From Xanthobacteraceae bacterium (GTDB taxonomy: Bacteria > Pseudomonadota > Alphaproteobacteria > Rhizobiales > Xanthobacteraceae), in NCBI GenBank assembly GCA_030039655.1, contig JASHVC010000583.1, forward strand, positions 1-5,683: a stretch of DNA of 5,683 nt. Reading direction: 5' to 3'. Under the pieces are notes generated by a model that worked only from the letters and a program-made list of their open reading frames with translations, did no database searches and was not told the DNA's origin. Below are positions 1 to 5,392 of the stretch, piece after piece. Within the stretch, counting starts at the first letter, position 1. Each line of letters starts with the position of its first letter. A program made the position numbers and the translations under genes.

Positions 1-315
1 GTGCGGATAAAGGTTGGCGGTGGCATTGCCGGTCATAACGGCTTGCGCTCGATCTCCGAGCACGTCGGCAACGATTATCGGCGTGTGCGCATCGGCGTCG
101 GCCATCCGGGCAACAAGGACCTCGTTCAAGGGTACGTGCTGAGCGACTTTGCCAAGAGCGAGCGGCCCTGGGTCGAAGCGCTCATTACGATCCTTGCCGA
201 CAATGTCGACGTTCTCGTTCGCGGCGAGGACGCGAGTTTTCAGAACAAGATCCATCTCGCCATGGCCGCCAAGGGATTTGGTGACGAGAAGAGCGAAGAC
301 GACGACAAGAATTGA
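1..315 (+). CDS. pth: Peptidyl-tRNA hydrolase, C-terminal part (5' truncated by the window)
   Basis: Pth cleaves the ester bond of peptidyl-tRNAs released from stalled ribosomes, recycling tRNA in the cytoplasm. The visible 104 residues contain the family signature [13 protein letters not shown] at about residues 7-19; its Asn in HNGL corresponds to a substrate-binding Asn known from E. coli Pth. The pattern [20 protein letters not shown] follows at about residues 28-47. The N-terminal half, with the catalytic His and Asp, lies outside the window. The GTG at position 1 is therefore an internal Val codon, not a start. The protein ends in an acidic, lysine-containing tail (KSEDDDKN), which varies in this family. 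The stop is TGA at 313-315, and ychF follows after 44 bases in the same direction, a pairing common in proteobacteria that suggests co-transcription. The identification is very secure. Confidence 0.96.
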   Translation: MRIKVGGGIAGHNGLRSISEHVGNDYRRVRIGVGHPGNKDLVQGYVLSDFAKSERPWVEALITILADNVDVLVRGEDASFQNKIHLAMAAKGFGDEKSEDDDKN

Positions 316-359
316 AAATCAAGCGATCAGAAAATCTCAACAGCCAAATCTGAGCAACC

Positions 360-1466
360 ATGGGATTCAAATGCGGTATCGTCGGATTGCCAAACGTAGG
401 CAAGTCGACGCTGTTCAACGCGCTCACCGAAACCGCGGCGGCGCAGGCGGCGAACTATCCATTTTGCACCATCGAGCCGAACGTCGGCGAGGTGGCGGTG
501 CCGGATCCACGTCTGGCGACGCTCGCCGGGCTCGCCAAGTCGGCGGCCATCGTGCCGACGCGGCTGAGCTTCGTCGATATCGCCGGCCTTGTTCGCGGCG
601 CCTCGAAGGGGGAGGGGTTGGGCAATCAGTTTTTGGGCAATATCCGCGAAGTCGATGCCATCGCCCACGTGGTGCGTTGCTTCGAGGATACCGATGTCAC
701 GCACGTCGAAGGCCGCATCGACCCCATCGCCGATATCGAAACGGTGGAAACCGAGTTGATGCTTGCCGACCTCGATAGCTTGGAACGGCGCGTCGATGCG
801 CTTAGCAAGAAAGCCAAAGGCGCCGACAAGGATGCGCAAGAAGCAAAGGAAACCCTCGATCTGGTGAACCGGGCGTTGGTCCTGCTGCGCGAAGGTAAAT
901 CGGCACGGATGGTGCAGCGCCGGCCTGAGGAGGAAAAGGTCTTTCATATGCTCGGCCTATTGACGGCGCTGCCGGTGCTCTACGTGGCCAACGTCGATGA
1001 GGCGTCGGCGGCCGGCGGCAACGAGTTTTCGCGCCTGGTCGAAGCACGCGCAAAAAGGGAAGGCGCCGCATGCGTCGTTATCTCGGCAAAAATCGAGGCT
1101 GAAATTGCCGTGCTGCCGGCAAGCGAGCGCGATGAATTTCTCGCAGCCATGGGGCTCAAGCAGCCGGGTCTCGATCGCCTCATCAGCGCCGGCTATGCAC
1201 TTCTCGACCTCGTGACCTATTTCACCGCCGGGCCGAAGGAGGCGCGCGCGTGGACCATTACCCGCGGCACCAAAGCGCCGCAGGCGGCCGGCGTGATCCA
1301 CAGCGACTTTGAGCATGGGTTCATCCGCGCCGAGACCATCGCCTACAGCGACTATGTCGCCTGTGGCGGTGAGGTAGGGGCGCGCGACGCGGGCAAGATG
1401 CGGCTTGAGGGCAAGGATTATGTCGTGGCTGACGGCGACGTCATGCACTTCAGGTTTGCAAACTAG
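360..1466 (+). CDS. ychF: Redox-responsive P-loop ATPase/GTPase YchF (OLA1 family)
   Basis: YchF is an Obg-related, ribosome-associated nucleotidase that in studied members prefers ATP to GTP and acts in translation and stress responses. The 368 residues match the usual family length. The G1/P-loop GLPNVGKST is at residues 9-17, and G3 (DIAG, residues 73-76) is followed by the signature GLVRGASKGEGLGNQFL. At the G4 position stands NVDE (211-214) instead of NKxD, the change that relaxes guanine specificity in this subfamily. A helical insertion spans about 130-200. The C-terminal TGS domain covers about 285-367 (DLVTYFTAGPKEARAWTI onward, ending DGDVMHFRF). Cys36 in PFCTIEPN matches the conserved cysteine linked to redox sensitivity in E. 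coli YchF. The start is ATG at 360, the first Met before the P-loop, with only a weak GAG ribosome site at 352-354. The gene is probably co-transcribed with pth and converges on the DUF4282 gene after 26 bases. No terminator hairpin is visible there. Confidence 0.98.
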   Translation: MGFKCGIVGLPNVGKSTLFNALTETAAAQAANYPFCTIEPNVGEVAVPDPRLATLAGLAKSAAIVPTRLSFVDIAGLVRGASKGEGLGNQFLGNIREVDAIAHVVRCFEDTDVTHVEGRIDPIADIETVETELMLADLDSLERRVDALSKKAKGADKDAQEAKETLDLVNRALVLLREGKSARMVQRRPEEEKVFHMLGLLTALPVLYVANVDEASAAGGNEFSRLVEARAKREGAACVVISAKIEAEIAVLPASERDEFLAAMGLKQPGLDRLISAGYALLDLVTYFTAGPKEARAWTITRGTKAPQAAGVIHSDFEHGFIRAETIAYSDYVACGGEVGARDAGKMRLEGKDYVVADGDVMHFRFAN

Positions 1467-1492
1467 AATTTCGAGACACTTGCGATATTCGG

Positions 1493-1795
1493 TTACTGCT
1501 CCCGGTACCCGGCGCCCTGATTTCTGATCGCCCCGAGATGTTCGTTGATGCGGAATACGATCAGCACGGACTCGGCGACAATGCGCGAAATGATGATGCA
1601 CATGAGTGTGCCGAGCAGGGTGACGATCAGAAAGATCATGCCGACGAACGGGTTGAATGCCATTTTGTTGAGCGACGTGACGACGCCGACGATCCCGAGC
1701 AACAAGGAAATAACAACGGCAAGCCAATAGAACACTTTGATCACGGTGGGCGTTATGAACCGCTCCCACTGGAAGAGGTCGCCGATGCCTAACAT
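1493..1795 (-). CDS. Small DUF4282-type membrane protein
   Basis: This is a 100-residue protein with two hydrophobic segments: about residues 17-41 (VIKVFYWLAVVISLLLGIVG onward) and about 48-73 (FVGMIFLIVTLLGTL onward). A conserved-looking cytoplasmic end follows (ESVLIVFRINEHLGAIR). The combination of an RFITP motif before the first helix and a Leu/Ile-rich second helix running into a VLFRI-like segment matches what I recall of DUF4282 proteins, whose function is unknown. I chose ATG at 1795 because a strong Shine-Dalgarno GGGAGGAAG (complement of 1800-1808) lies about 4 bases upstream. The frame stays open to a TTG at 1882, but that extension has no Shine-Dalgarno site and overlaps the likely −10 box. 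The gene is convergent with ychF and divergent from the MFS exporter. Family assignment is by recall and fairly sure; function is unknown. Confidence 0.85.
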   Translation of the reverse strand: MLGIGDLFQWERFITPTVIKVFYWLAVVISLLLGIVGVVTSLNKMAFNPFVGMIFLIVTLLGTLMCIIISRIVAESVLIVFRINEHLGAIRNQGAGYREQ

Positions 1796-1881
1796 GCTTC
1801 TTCCTCCCGTGATTACGCGGACGCCCCTCAATTGATTCCGGCTGCCGGGCGGCAGACTGCACTTCACGATTGCGACGGTCA

Positions 1882-1887
1882 ATTATA
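1882..1887 (-). promoter_or_regulatory. Putative −10 box for the DUF4282 gene
   Basis: The minus strand reads TATAAT here, a perfect sigma-70-type −10 hexamer. No good −35 hexamer stands 16-18 bases upstream. Transcription would start near 1875, giving a leader of about 80 bases before the ATG at 1795. In AT-poor DNA a perfect TATAAT in the right gap is suggestive only. Confidence 0.4.
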
Positions 1888-1909
1888 GGTCTGCATCGCG
1901 AGCGCCCGA

Positions 1910-1938
1910 TTGACCACCTTCCGTCGGCCCATTAGGGA
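1910..1938 (+). promoter_or_regulatory. Weak putative promoter of the MFS gene
   Basis: TTGACC at 1910-1915 matches five of six bases of a −35 consensus. Seventeen bases later TAGGGA (1933-1938) is a poor −10 element. The position would give a short leader of about 20 bases before the ATG at 1966. This is the best candidate in the divergent region for the plus strand, but the evidence is thin. Confidence 0.25.
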
Positions 1939-1965
1939 CATGCACAAGCAACACAGCGGGTGCAC

Positions 1966-3192
1966 ATGCGCTGGCTCCGATGGGAGGATTTTGCGGCGCG
2001 CGCGGCGGAATTGTCGCGCGACCAGCGGCGCGTCGCGTCGGTTGCTGCCGGCGCCCACGCGCTGCATGATGGATACACCGACCTCATCTACATCATGCTG
2101 CCGCTGTGGCAGGCTGAATTCGGCTTGACCTATGCGGCTCTCGGCCTGCTCCGCGGCATGTTCGCGGGCGCTATGGCCAGCATGCAGATTCCCGCGAGTC
2201 TGTTGTCCGAGCGGATCGGCGCCGCCACTGTACTCGCGCTCGGCACAGCGCTCGCGGGCCTCGGCTATTGCCTCGCCGGAGCCAGCGCAGGTTTTGCCAT
2301 GCTGCTGTGTGCACTTGTCATTGGCGGGCTCGGCGCCAGCACTCAGCACCCCATTGCTTCGGCGCTGGTCGCGCGCGCCTTTGCGGGCCCGCGCTCGCTG
2401 ACGGCGCTCGGCACCTACAACTTCTCCGGCGACCTCGGCAAAATGACCGTGCCCGCTGCGCTGTCGCTGATGCTGCTGGCGATGCCGTGGCGCCCGGCGC
2501 TCGCTATTCTGGGCGGCATCGGATTGCTGATGGCGGTCCTGATTTTTGTTTTCACGCCGCGTTATGACCGCGGCGCCGCTGCGGTCAAGGACGACGTACG
2601 CGCGGCGCAGAGCAAGCCCTCGCCGCACGCATTTCCGCTTTTGCTCTCCATCGGCATTCTCGACAGCGCCACGCGGATGGGGTTTTTGCTGTTCCTCCCA
2701 TTCGTGCTGACCGCAAAGGGCGCGACCTTGCAGGACGTGGGCTTGGCGATGACACTGGTGTTCGCTGGCGGCGCAGCAGGCAAGCTCGCTTGCACTTTTA
2801 TCGGTGCGCGGATCGGGGCCATTGGAACCGTCTGGCTGACCGAAGGTCTCACCGCCGCGGGAATTCTGGCGCTGTTTCCGCTGCCGCTGTTCGGCGCTCT
2901 ACTGCTGCTGCCGCTGATCGGCATCGCACTCAATGGCACGTCCTCGGTGCTCTATGGCTCCGTGCCCGACTTGGTCGCCCCGGATTGGCGCACGCGCGCG
3001 CTGAGCATTTTCTACACGGGCACCATCGGTTCCGGAGCGCTTGCGCCGGTGCTGTTTGGCCGCGTCGGGGACGCGCTCGGCGTTTCTCACGCCTTGGTGC
3101 TGGTCGCCATTGTAGTGTTGTTCACCCTGCCGCTCGCGGCGCTACTGCGGCCCGCGATGGCGCGCCGGCATGATTCGATTGCGAGCGTTTAG
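1966..3192 (+). CDS. MFS transporter, fosmidomycin-resistance (Fsr)-like branch
   Basis: This predicted inner-membrane major facilitator protein has 408 residues, a normal length for a 12-helix MFS member. The first helix carries HALHDGYTDLIYIMLPLW, which resembles the HxxxD motif region of Fsr-type exporters. Further along are an LLRGMFAGAMASMQIPASLL second helix, a helix-4/5 region with GGLGASTQHPIASALVARAF (Fsr proteins have a similar GxGxxxxHP motif), and GTYNFSGDLGKM in helix 5. A hydrophilic central loop (RYDRGAAAVKDDVRAAQSK, about 199-218) separates two six-helix halves, and a second charged cytoplasmic segment, PDLVAPDWRTRALS, lies in the C-terminal half. Drug or metabolite export is inferred from the family; the substrate cannot be read from sequence. 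ATG 1966 has a weak GGG ribosome site 5 bases upstream; an in-frame GTG at 1960 would add two residues. No regulator gene adjoins it. Confidence 0.92.
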   Translation: MRWLRWEDFAARAAELSRDQRRVASVAAGAHALHDGYTDLIYIMLPLWQAEFGLTYAALGLLRGMFAGAMASMQIPASLLSERIGAATVLALGTALAGLGYCLAGASAGFAMLLCALVIGGLGASTQHPIASALVARAFAGPRSLTALGTYNFSGDLGKMTVPAALSLMLLAMPWRPALAILGGIGLLMAVLIFVFTPRYDRGAAAVKDDVRAAQSKPSPHAFPLLLSIGILDSATRMGFLLFLPFVLTAKGATLQDVGLAMTLVFAGGAAGKLACTFIGARIGAIGTVWLTEGLTAAGILALFPLPLFGALLLLPLIGIALNGTSSVLYGSVPDLVAPDWRTRALSIFYTGTIGSGALAPVLFGRVGDALGVSHALVLVAIVVLFTLPLAALLRPAMARRHDSIASV

Positions 3193-3299
3193 CTAGCAGC
3201 ACCTTTCCCGAAAGTTTGAATCGCCTCACCACATTCGTGCTCAAAGCGCGTCAACTTTGCGACGTGGGAACCGTCGCTCGCAGCATTTTCAAACAAATA

Positions 3300-3324
3300 G
3301 GAACGCGGGACGGAAACACGCGTT
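3300..3324 (+). promoter_or_regulatory. EcfG (general stress sigma factor)-type promoter
   Basis: GGAAC at 3300-3304 is followed after exactly 16 bases by CGTT at 3321-3324. This is a perfect match to the alphaproteobacterial EcfG consensus GGAAC-N16/17-CGTT used for the PhyR-NepR-EcfG general stress response. It is intergenic, points towards the small open reading frame at 3364, and predicts a transcript start near 3331. I saw no second match of both boxes at this spacing in the window. Confidence 0.65.
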
Positions 3325-3363
3325 TCACTGATGTTCGGAGGATTCCGAGCAAGGAACACCACG

Positions 3364-3438
3364 ATGGTGCAGGATCGCGTCGTGCTCGTGGACCCGACTA
3401 AGATGCGGGTGGTCGACGTCATCGGGACCAATCCGTAG
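3364..3438 (+). CDS. Candidate 24-residue small protein under an EcfG promoter
   Basis: ATG at 3364 opens a 24-codon frame ending in TAG at 3436-3438. It starts MVQDRVVLVDPTKMRVVDV and ends in IGTNP, with alternating hydrophobic residues that could form a beta hairpin (VVLV and VVDVI around the turn DPTKM). A ribosome site AAGGA at 3351-3355 stands 8 bases before the ATG. An in-frame ATG at 3331 would add 11 residues but coincides with the predicted transcript start, so it is unlikely to be used. The unit is bracketed by the EcfG-type promoter at 3300-3324 and the hairpin at 3438-3453, which makes it look like a complete transcription unit. I do not recognise the peptide. It could instead be the incidental content of a small RNA of about 125 bases. 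Coding status is uncertain. Confidence 0.42.
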   Translation: MVQDRVVLVDPTKMRVVDVIGTNP

Positions 3439-3453
3439 CCGCGCCCGCGCGGC
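3438..3453. terminator. GC-rich hairpin at the end of the small ORF
   Basis: GCCGCGC-CC-GCGCGGC is a perfect inverted repeat with 7-base arms (a 6-bp stem with a 4-base loop when folded). It begins at the last base of the small ORF's stop codon and ends 11 bases before the stop of the convergent minus-strand gene. No T-run follows on either strand, so a classical intrinsic terminator is not proven. The position between two convergent 3' ends fits a bidirectional terminator or a 3'-end-protecting stem. Confidence 0.4.
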
Positions 3454-3464
3454 CTGAGCTCCCG

Positions 3465-3833
3465 CTATGGCGTCTTCTTGGCGCCTGCGGTAACCGCCTT
3501 GGGAAGCACATCGAGGTATGGCCCCATGAAGAATGCTTCGCCGCTGCCGTCACCGTAATAGCGGTCATAGGCATCGATCATCGCCCGCACCGGCTGAACG
3601 CACGTCGGCATCGAATCGACAATCAGTTCGCCGAGCTGTCCCGATTGATTGTCACCGTACCGAGGATCGGCCATCACCGCGTGGACGATGCAGTCGGTGG
3701 CCGAGCGCACCAGCGGCTCGGTTGCTGCCATTTTTTCTTGCACGGAGAGGTGCGCAGGGTCGCCGGCATTGTTCAGCGGTTCCGTGGCCACAGCGACGAT
3801 CAATGCTGTGCCGACGAGCGGTGCTAGTAGCAT
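3465..3833 (-). CDS. Hypothetical exported 122-residue protein with a cysteine pair
   Basis: I cannot name this protein. The N-terminus (MLLAPLVGTALIVAVATEP) is hydrophobic and ends in a plausible export or anchor segment, but it lacks the usual N-terminal positive charges, so secretion is likely rather than certain. The rest is soluble, with two cysteines, C48 (TDCIVHAV) and C78 (MPTCVQPVR), that could form a disulfide in the periplasm. A Tyr/Gly-rich stretch follows (YDRYYGDGSGEAFFMGPYLD), then DVLPKAV near the C-terminus, which looks like the conserved core. ATG at 3833 is the only start; an in-frame TGA lies about 60 bases upstream with no start codon between. The ribosome site is weak. 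The gene is divergent from the 121-residue exported protein and convergent with the small ORF. Codon use and composition look native. Confidence 0.75.
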   Translation of the reverse strand: MLLAPLVGTALIVAVATEPLNNAGDPAHLSVQEKMAATEPLVRSATDCIVHAVMADPRYGDNQSGQLGELIVDSMPTCVQPVRAMIDAYDRYYGDGSGEAFFMGPYLDVLPKAVTAGAKKTP

Positions 3834-3862
3834 GCGCGATATCCCATACCCGAGAAGCGCCC

Positions 3863-3891
3863 AGCTAACCGGACGGTTTGATACCGGTCAA
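3863..3891 (-). promoter_or_regulatory. Putative promoter with internal dyad, minus-strand gene
   Basis: On the minus strand TTGACC (complement of 3886-3891) is a good −35 box. After 17 bases comes TTAGCT (complement of 3863-3868), a poor −10 box. A perfect dyad, AACCG-GA-CGGTT (3867-3878 on the plus strand), overlaps the −10/spacer region and could be an operator. A transcript from here would have a leader of about 23 bases before the ATG at 3833. Confidence 0.3.
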
Positions 3892-3954
3892 CTCCCTGGG
3901 CTGGGCTATTTGCACGCGTGGCCCCTTGCACGCTCTCGTTTTGCCCGGTCGCCG

Positions 3955-3963
3955 TGTTATACT
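3955..3963 (+). promoter_or_regulatory. Extended −10 promoter of the 121-residue protein gene
   Basis: TGTTATACT is an extended −10 element (TGn followed by TATACT, five of six bases of TATAAT). No convincing −35 hexamer precedes it, as is typical for extended −10 promoters. The predicted transcript start near 3970 leaves about 22 bases before the ATG at 3992, enough for the Shine-Dalgarno site there. Confidence 0.5.
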
Positions 3964-3991
3964 TGGTGCAGCGGATTTTCGGAGTACGGTC

Positions 3992-4357
3992 ATGATCCTG
4001 CCTTCGGTCTTGGCGCTCGGCGCGCACTTTGTTGTGCCGGTCGTCGACAGCGTTCCGGTCCTCAATGTCGAGCCGGTTTGCCAAGGCATCGCCCAACAGG
4101 GCGGCGTCTCGTTTCACGATCCTGCAATGGCCAAGGAGAAACAGGATTGCATCGAGAGCGAGAAGGAAGTTCGTGACGAACTGGTGAAGCAGTGGTCGAG
4201 TTTTTCGGCGACTGACCGAGCTTCCTGTGTCAATGAAGCGAGGATGGGCGGCGATTCAAGCTACACCGAACTACTCACCTGCCTGGAAATGGCGCGCGAC
4301 GTGCGCAGCCTGCGTAACGAGCAGGCCCCTTCGGCGGTGGCGAGGCCGCGACGTTAG
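3992..4357 (+). CDS. Hypothetical exported 121-residue protein with four cysteines
   Basis: I cannot assign a function. The protein has a hydrophobic N-terminus (MILPSVLALGAHFVVPVV) that probably serves as a signal or anchor, though it lacks basic residues. The soluble part has four cysteines at 30, 53, 79 and 97 (VEPVC, KQDCIESEKEV, RASCVNEARMGG, LLTCLEMARDVR), enough for two disulfides in an oxidising periplasm. The middle is strongly helical and charged, and the C-terminus is basic (RPRR). I recall similar short proteins annotated as hypothetical in Bradyrhizobium-type genomes. ATG 3992 was chosen because GGAG (3981-3984) stands 7 bases upstream and an extended −10 promoter lies at 3955-3963. 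The frame is open back to an ATG at 3878, but that start lies upstream of the promoter and its added residues are not signal-like. The gene is convergent with the 273-residue protein after 31 bases. Confidence 0.85.
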   Translation: MILPSVLALGAHFVVPVVDSVPVLNVEPVCQGIAQQGGVSFHDPAMAKEKQDCIESEKEVRDELVKQWSSFSATDRASCVNEARMGGDSSYTELLTCLEMARDVRSLRNEQAPSAVARPRR

Positions 4358-4388
4358 ATGTCGTTCGTGCGCCGCCTTTGGATGGCCA

Positions 4389-5210
4389 TTAGTAGCCGAT
4401 CAAAATCTCGCTCACCGTCGGCTTGAGCGCGCGTAGCGCTGGATCGTTGGAGCTGTATTCGTCTTTGGCCGGCAGTTCGGACGCCGCGGACGCATTCGAG
4501 TGCATGCTGACGCCGGCCTTGCAGCCGCCCTCCAGAGAACCGAGCGCGCCTCCATCCCAACTGCTGACAGAGGCGACTTCGTTTTGATCGAAGCCTTTTA
4601 CTTTGAACGCCTTGTGGTTGAGCTTCTCCAGCTGTTCCAGGGTGAGCCCGAGTCGCAGACCGAGCGGCCCGGTCCAGGCGGATTTGCCCGCGATGTCGAT
4701 CAGGTACGTCCCGGTGCGGTTTGGATTGGACCACCATACTTCGAGGCGCCGGCGCGGATCATTGGGGAACAGCGTCGTCACGTCGGCTTCGCCGCCCGGC
4801 ACGGTTTCGTGGCTGAAGGTCATATTGCGTGAGTCATAAGCCATAGCGAGGGCGAGCATGCCGGAATCCTTGGCGAACGGGCCGCTGCATTCCACCACAG
4901 TGCGCACCGCTCCGCCTCGCGTGGGCTTTTCAGCCGGTTCAGGAGCGGGAGTAGCCGATGCATGGATTGCCGGAGGCTTTGGCGCCGGTTTTGGCGTCGG
5001 CTTGGCCGGGCTCGAAGTGGCACCGGGTTCTGGCACAGCGCCGGGCATCGGCTGGGTCATCTGCGAGGGTGCCAACTGGTCCTCAGGGGGGAGGCTGGGC
5101 TGACTGCGTTGCGCCCAACTCTGTTGCGCAAAGGCTAGCCCAATGGCCAAAGCAGTGGCCGTTACCGTGAGGCCGCTTGTAAGACGTGCCCCAATCAAGC
5201 GTTCGCGCAT
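4389..5210 (-). CDS. Hypothetical periplasmic protein with signal peptide and proline-rich linker
   Basis: This 273-residue protein starts with a clear Sec signal peptide: basic MRERLIGAR, a hydrophobic core at about 10-28, and a likely cleavage after SWA (residue 33). Residues about 38-97 form a Pro/Ala/Lys-rich low-complexity linker (PAKPTPKPAPKPP) of the kind that spans the cell wall region or extends a domain. The globular part, about 100-273, carries two cysteines, C108 (VVECSGPF) and C230 (LEGGCKAGV), probably disulfide-bonded. Conserved-looking blocks include FPNDPRRRLEVWW, LGLRLGLTLEQLEKLNHKAF, WDGGALGSLEGGCK and the C-terminal KPTVSEILIGY. I recall this domain from unnamed alphaproteobacterial proteins, without a known activity. 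ATG 5210 has GGGAG about 7 bases upstream. The Leu-rich LGLxLGxxLEQLEKLN block may be a structural repeat or binding groove; that is a guess. Confidence 0.9.
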   Translation of the reverse strand: MRERLIGARLTSGLTVTATALAIGLAFAQQSWAQRSQPSLPPEDQLAPSQMTQPMPGAVPEPGATSSPAKPTPKPAPKPPAIHASATPAPEPAEKPTRGGAVRTVVECSGPFAKDSGMLALAMAYDSRNMTFSHETVPGGEADVTTLFPNDPRRRLEVWWSNPNRTGTYLIDIAGKSAWTGPLGLRLGLTLEQLEKLNHKAFKVKGFDQNEVASVSSWDGGALGSLEGGCKAGVSMHSNASAASELPAKDEYSSNDPALRALKPTVSEILIGY

Positions 5211-5239
5211 CCCTCGACTCCCGTGTGCCTAGGGGTGGC

Positions 5240-5248
5240 CGTATAGCA
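5240..5248 (-). promoter_or_regulatory. Putative extended −10 element upstream of the 273-residue protein gene
   Basis: The minus strand reads TGCTATACG, that is TGn followed by TATACG (four of six bases of a −10 box plus the extension). It lies about 30 bases before the ATG at 5210. No −35 box is evident, and an inverted repeat occupies that position. Confidence 0.35.
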
Positions 5249-5254
5249 CGATCC

Positions 5255-5288
5255 CCGTTGGCTGCGCCTTGGGCATTTTGTCCAACGG
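5255..5288. repeat. Inverted repeat CCGTTGG-N20-CCAACGG upstream of the 273-residue protein gene
   Basis: Perfect 7-base arms lie at 5255-5261 and 5282-5288, separated by 20 bases. The near arm lies only 6 bases upstream of the putative extended −10 element, so the pair spans the place of a −35 box. It could be an operator for a dimeric regulator or a weak hairpin ending the transcript of the upstream zinc-finger gene; no T-run follows. Chance occurrence cannot be excluded. Confidence 0.35.
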
Positions 5289-5392
5289 ACGGGCGCCAGA
5301 CTCGGAAAATAGGTTATCCCCAGCAGGGCGAACGCAACCGAGGCGCAGCAGCTGATTGCCTCGTCCCGCGGGCGACGGCCGGTAGGCTAAAT

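Noticed and set aside
149..778. 209-codon plus-strand frame overlapping pth and ychF
   Set aside because: It is out of frame with both genes and very Arg-rich; a shadow frame.
327..947. 206-codon open frame on the minus strand opposite ychF
   Set aside because: It lies wholly antisense to a gene with unmistakable family motifs; long antisense frames are expected in GC-rich DNA, and the translation shows no recognisable pattern.
1467..1492. Search for a terminator between convergent ychF and the DUF4282 gene
   Set aside because: No inverted repeat with a T-run could be found in the 26-base gap.
957..1862. 301-codon open frame on the minus strand across ychF and the DUF4282 gene
   Set aside because: The translation is rich in Arg and His without domain structure and overlaps two well-supported genes.
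1879..2628. 249-codon minus-strand frame opposite the MFS gene
   Set aside because: It is a low-complexity Arg/Gln/Glu-rich translation typical of an antisense shadow of a membrane protein gene.
3267..3291. Second GGAAC at 3267-3271 as another EcfG promoter
   Set aside because: The bases 16 or 17 positions downstream do not read CGTT.
3216..3401. 61-codon plus-strand frame from a TTG start in the same gap
   Set aside because: It has a non-ATG start without a ribosome site, spans the EcfG-type promoter, and has unremarkable composition.
3189..3431. 80-codon minus-strand frame in the gap after the MFS gene
   Set aside because: It has no convincing ribosome site and no recognisable features, and it overlaps the better-supported EcfG promoter and small ORF on the other strand.
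5376..5391. Possible hairpin around CGTCCCGCGGGCGACG
   Set aside because: Only four outer base pairs form before a mismatch, and no T-run on the minus strand makes it a terminator.
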